This document shows, piece after piece, positions 4,585-5,123 of a stretch of DNA of 5,123 nucleotides; within the stretch, counting starts at the first letter, position 1, and each line of letters opens with the position of its first letter. The notes beneath the pieces were generated by a model that was not told the origin of the DNA, did not search any database, and saw nothing but the letters and a program-made list of their open reading frames with translations. Source of the DNA: Paracoccaceae bacterium (lineage in GTDB: Bacteria > Pseudomonadota > Alphaproteobacteria > Rhodobacterales > Rhodobacteraceae); the NCBI GenBank assembly GCA_002712045.1, contig PARX01000019.1:1-5123 (forward strand). The letters run 5' to 3'. The position numbers and the translations under genes are program-made.

Positions 4585-5123
4585 ATGATACGTATTACCT
4601 TTATCATTTATTTTTTTTTATCAATCTATAGTTTGAATCTAACTGCAGTAGCTTCTGAATATCAGGGAGATATTTATGATGCTCACGCTCACTTGCCAAA
4701 AGGGGTCAGTGCAACTCAACTAAAAAAAATATATCAAGAAGCGGGGATCAAAGGTGCTGGAATTTTTGTAAAGCCATTCGAGAAATTTACCCTCCAGAAG
4801 CTCAAGAAAGAATTTGGTGACAACTTTTTAATATTTGTTGATGTCCACAAACGAAAAAAAAATAGTTATAAAATTGAAAAGAAGCGCGTAGAACTTCTTA
4901 GAGGATTTTTTGAAATTGGACTAATTGCAGGCTTAGGAGAGATATACGTAGACCTTAGTCATGCACCTTTTGCACCAAGTGGTATAAAATCTGATATCAC
5001 TGCACGTAACCAAGCTGAATACTTAAAAATTGCAAATAAATTAAGTATGCCAATTCACGTTCATCATGAGAGTGCAGATAAAGGTTTTGAGAATATAGTT
5101 AAGAAATACAGCAATATTAAATT
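4585..5123 (+). CDS. Exported TIM-barrel metal-dependent hydrolase, amidohydrolase-like (C-terminus beyond the right edge)
   Basis: The first 179 residues are visible. Residues 1 to about 24 form a signal peptide: R3, a hydrophobic stretch 4-22, and a likely cleavage after AVAS (21-24). The mature part opens with YDAHAHLP (31-38), the first-strand His-x-His metal motif of the amidohydrolase superfamily (H34, H36). GLGEIYVD (116-123) and PIHVHHE (156-162) follow at spacings expected for later barrel strands with metal-site glutamate or histidine residues. This points to an amidohydrolase_2 or TatD-like hydrolase acting outside the cytoplasm; the substrate is unknown. The gene starts with ATG, and AGGG at 4572-4575 nine bases upstream is a modest ribosome binding site. 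Runs of nine T (4611-4619) and nine A (4854-4862) lie inside the coding sequence. The remaining metal ligands are outside the window. Confidence 0.8.
   Translation, partial: MIRITFIIYFFLSIYSLNLTAVASEYQGDIYDAHAHLPKGVSATQLKKIYQEAGIKGAGIFVKPFEKFTLQKLKKEFGDNFLIFVDVHKRKKNSYKIEKKRVELLRGFFEIGLIAGLGEIYVDLSHAPFAPSGIKSDITARNQAEYLKIANKLSMPIHVHHESADKGFENIVKKYSNIK

Overview
The window looks like bacterial chromosome, probably from a proteobacterium. Genes are closely spaced on both strands, most start codons have Shine-Dalgarno sequences, and the families present suit a free-living heterotroph: agmatinase-type ureohydrolase, DSD1/D-threonine aldolase-type PLP enzyme, M20 peptidase, chalcone-isomerase-like fragment and exported amidohydrolase. 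Most of the window is AT-rich. One block, about 2295-3711, is visibly richer in G+C. A marine alphaproteobacterium is possible, but I cannot fix the taxon from sequence alone.

Layout. (1) 1-811, minus strand: a ureohydrolase of the arginase/agmatinase family, whose C-terminus runs off the left edge. (2) 812-965: an AT-rich divergent intergenic region with a small palindrome. (3) 966-2066, plus strand: a complete PLP enzyme of the D-threonine aldolase / eukaryotic-type D-serine dehydratase family. (4) 2067-2510: an AT-rich gap, then what looks like the last ~44 codons of a broken M20D amidohydrolase, ending just before the next gene. (5) 2511-3647, plus strand: a complete M20 metallopeptidase resembling glutamate carboxypeptidase. 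(6) 3648-4125: a gap that holds three things on close reading. These are the 3' scrap of a second M20 gene, a 5'-truncated fragment of a chalcone-isomerase-like gene, and a convergent minus-strand ORF of 57 codons with six cysteines, followed 7 nt after its stop by a strong intrinsic-terminator-like hairpin. (7) 4126-4398, minus strand: a 90-residue protein of unknown function with a good ribosome binding site and a plausible promoter. (8) 4585 to the right edge, plus strand: the N-terminal part of an exported TIM-barrel amidohydrolase.

How it fits together. The ureohydrolase and the PLP enzyme are divergent neighbours, and both probably act in amino-acid or amine catabolism. The M20 gene sits between fragments of other M20 genes in a block of different base composition. 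The block's right end abuts a chalcone-isomerase-like gene that has lost its 5' part. The simplest reading is that a segment carrying tandem M20 genes arrived by transfer or rearrangement, broke a resident gene, and then eroded to a single intact peptidase gene. I see no CRISPR array, rRNA, tRNA, insertion sequence or recognisable defence system, and no convincing new multi-gene system.
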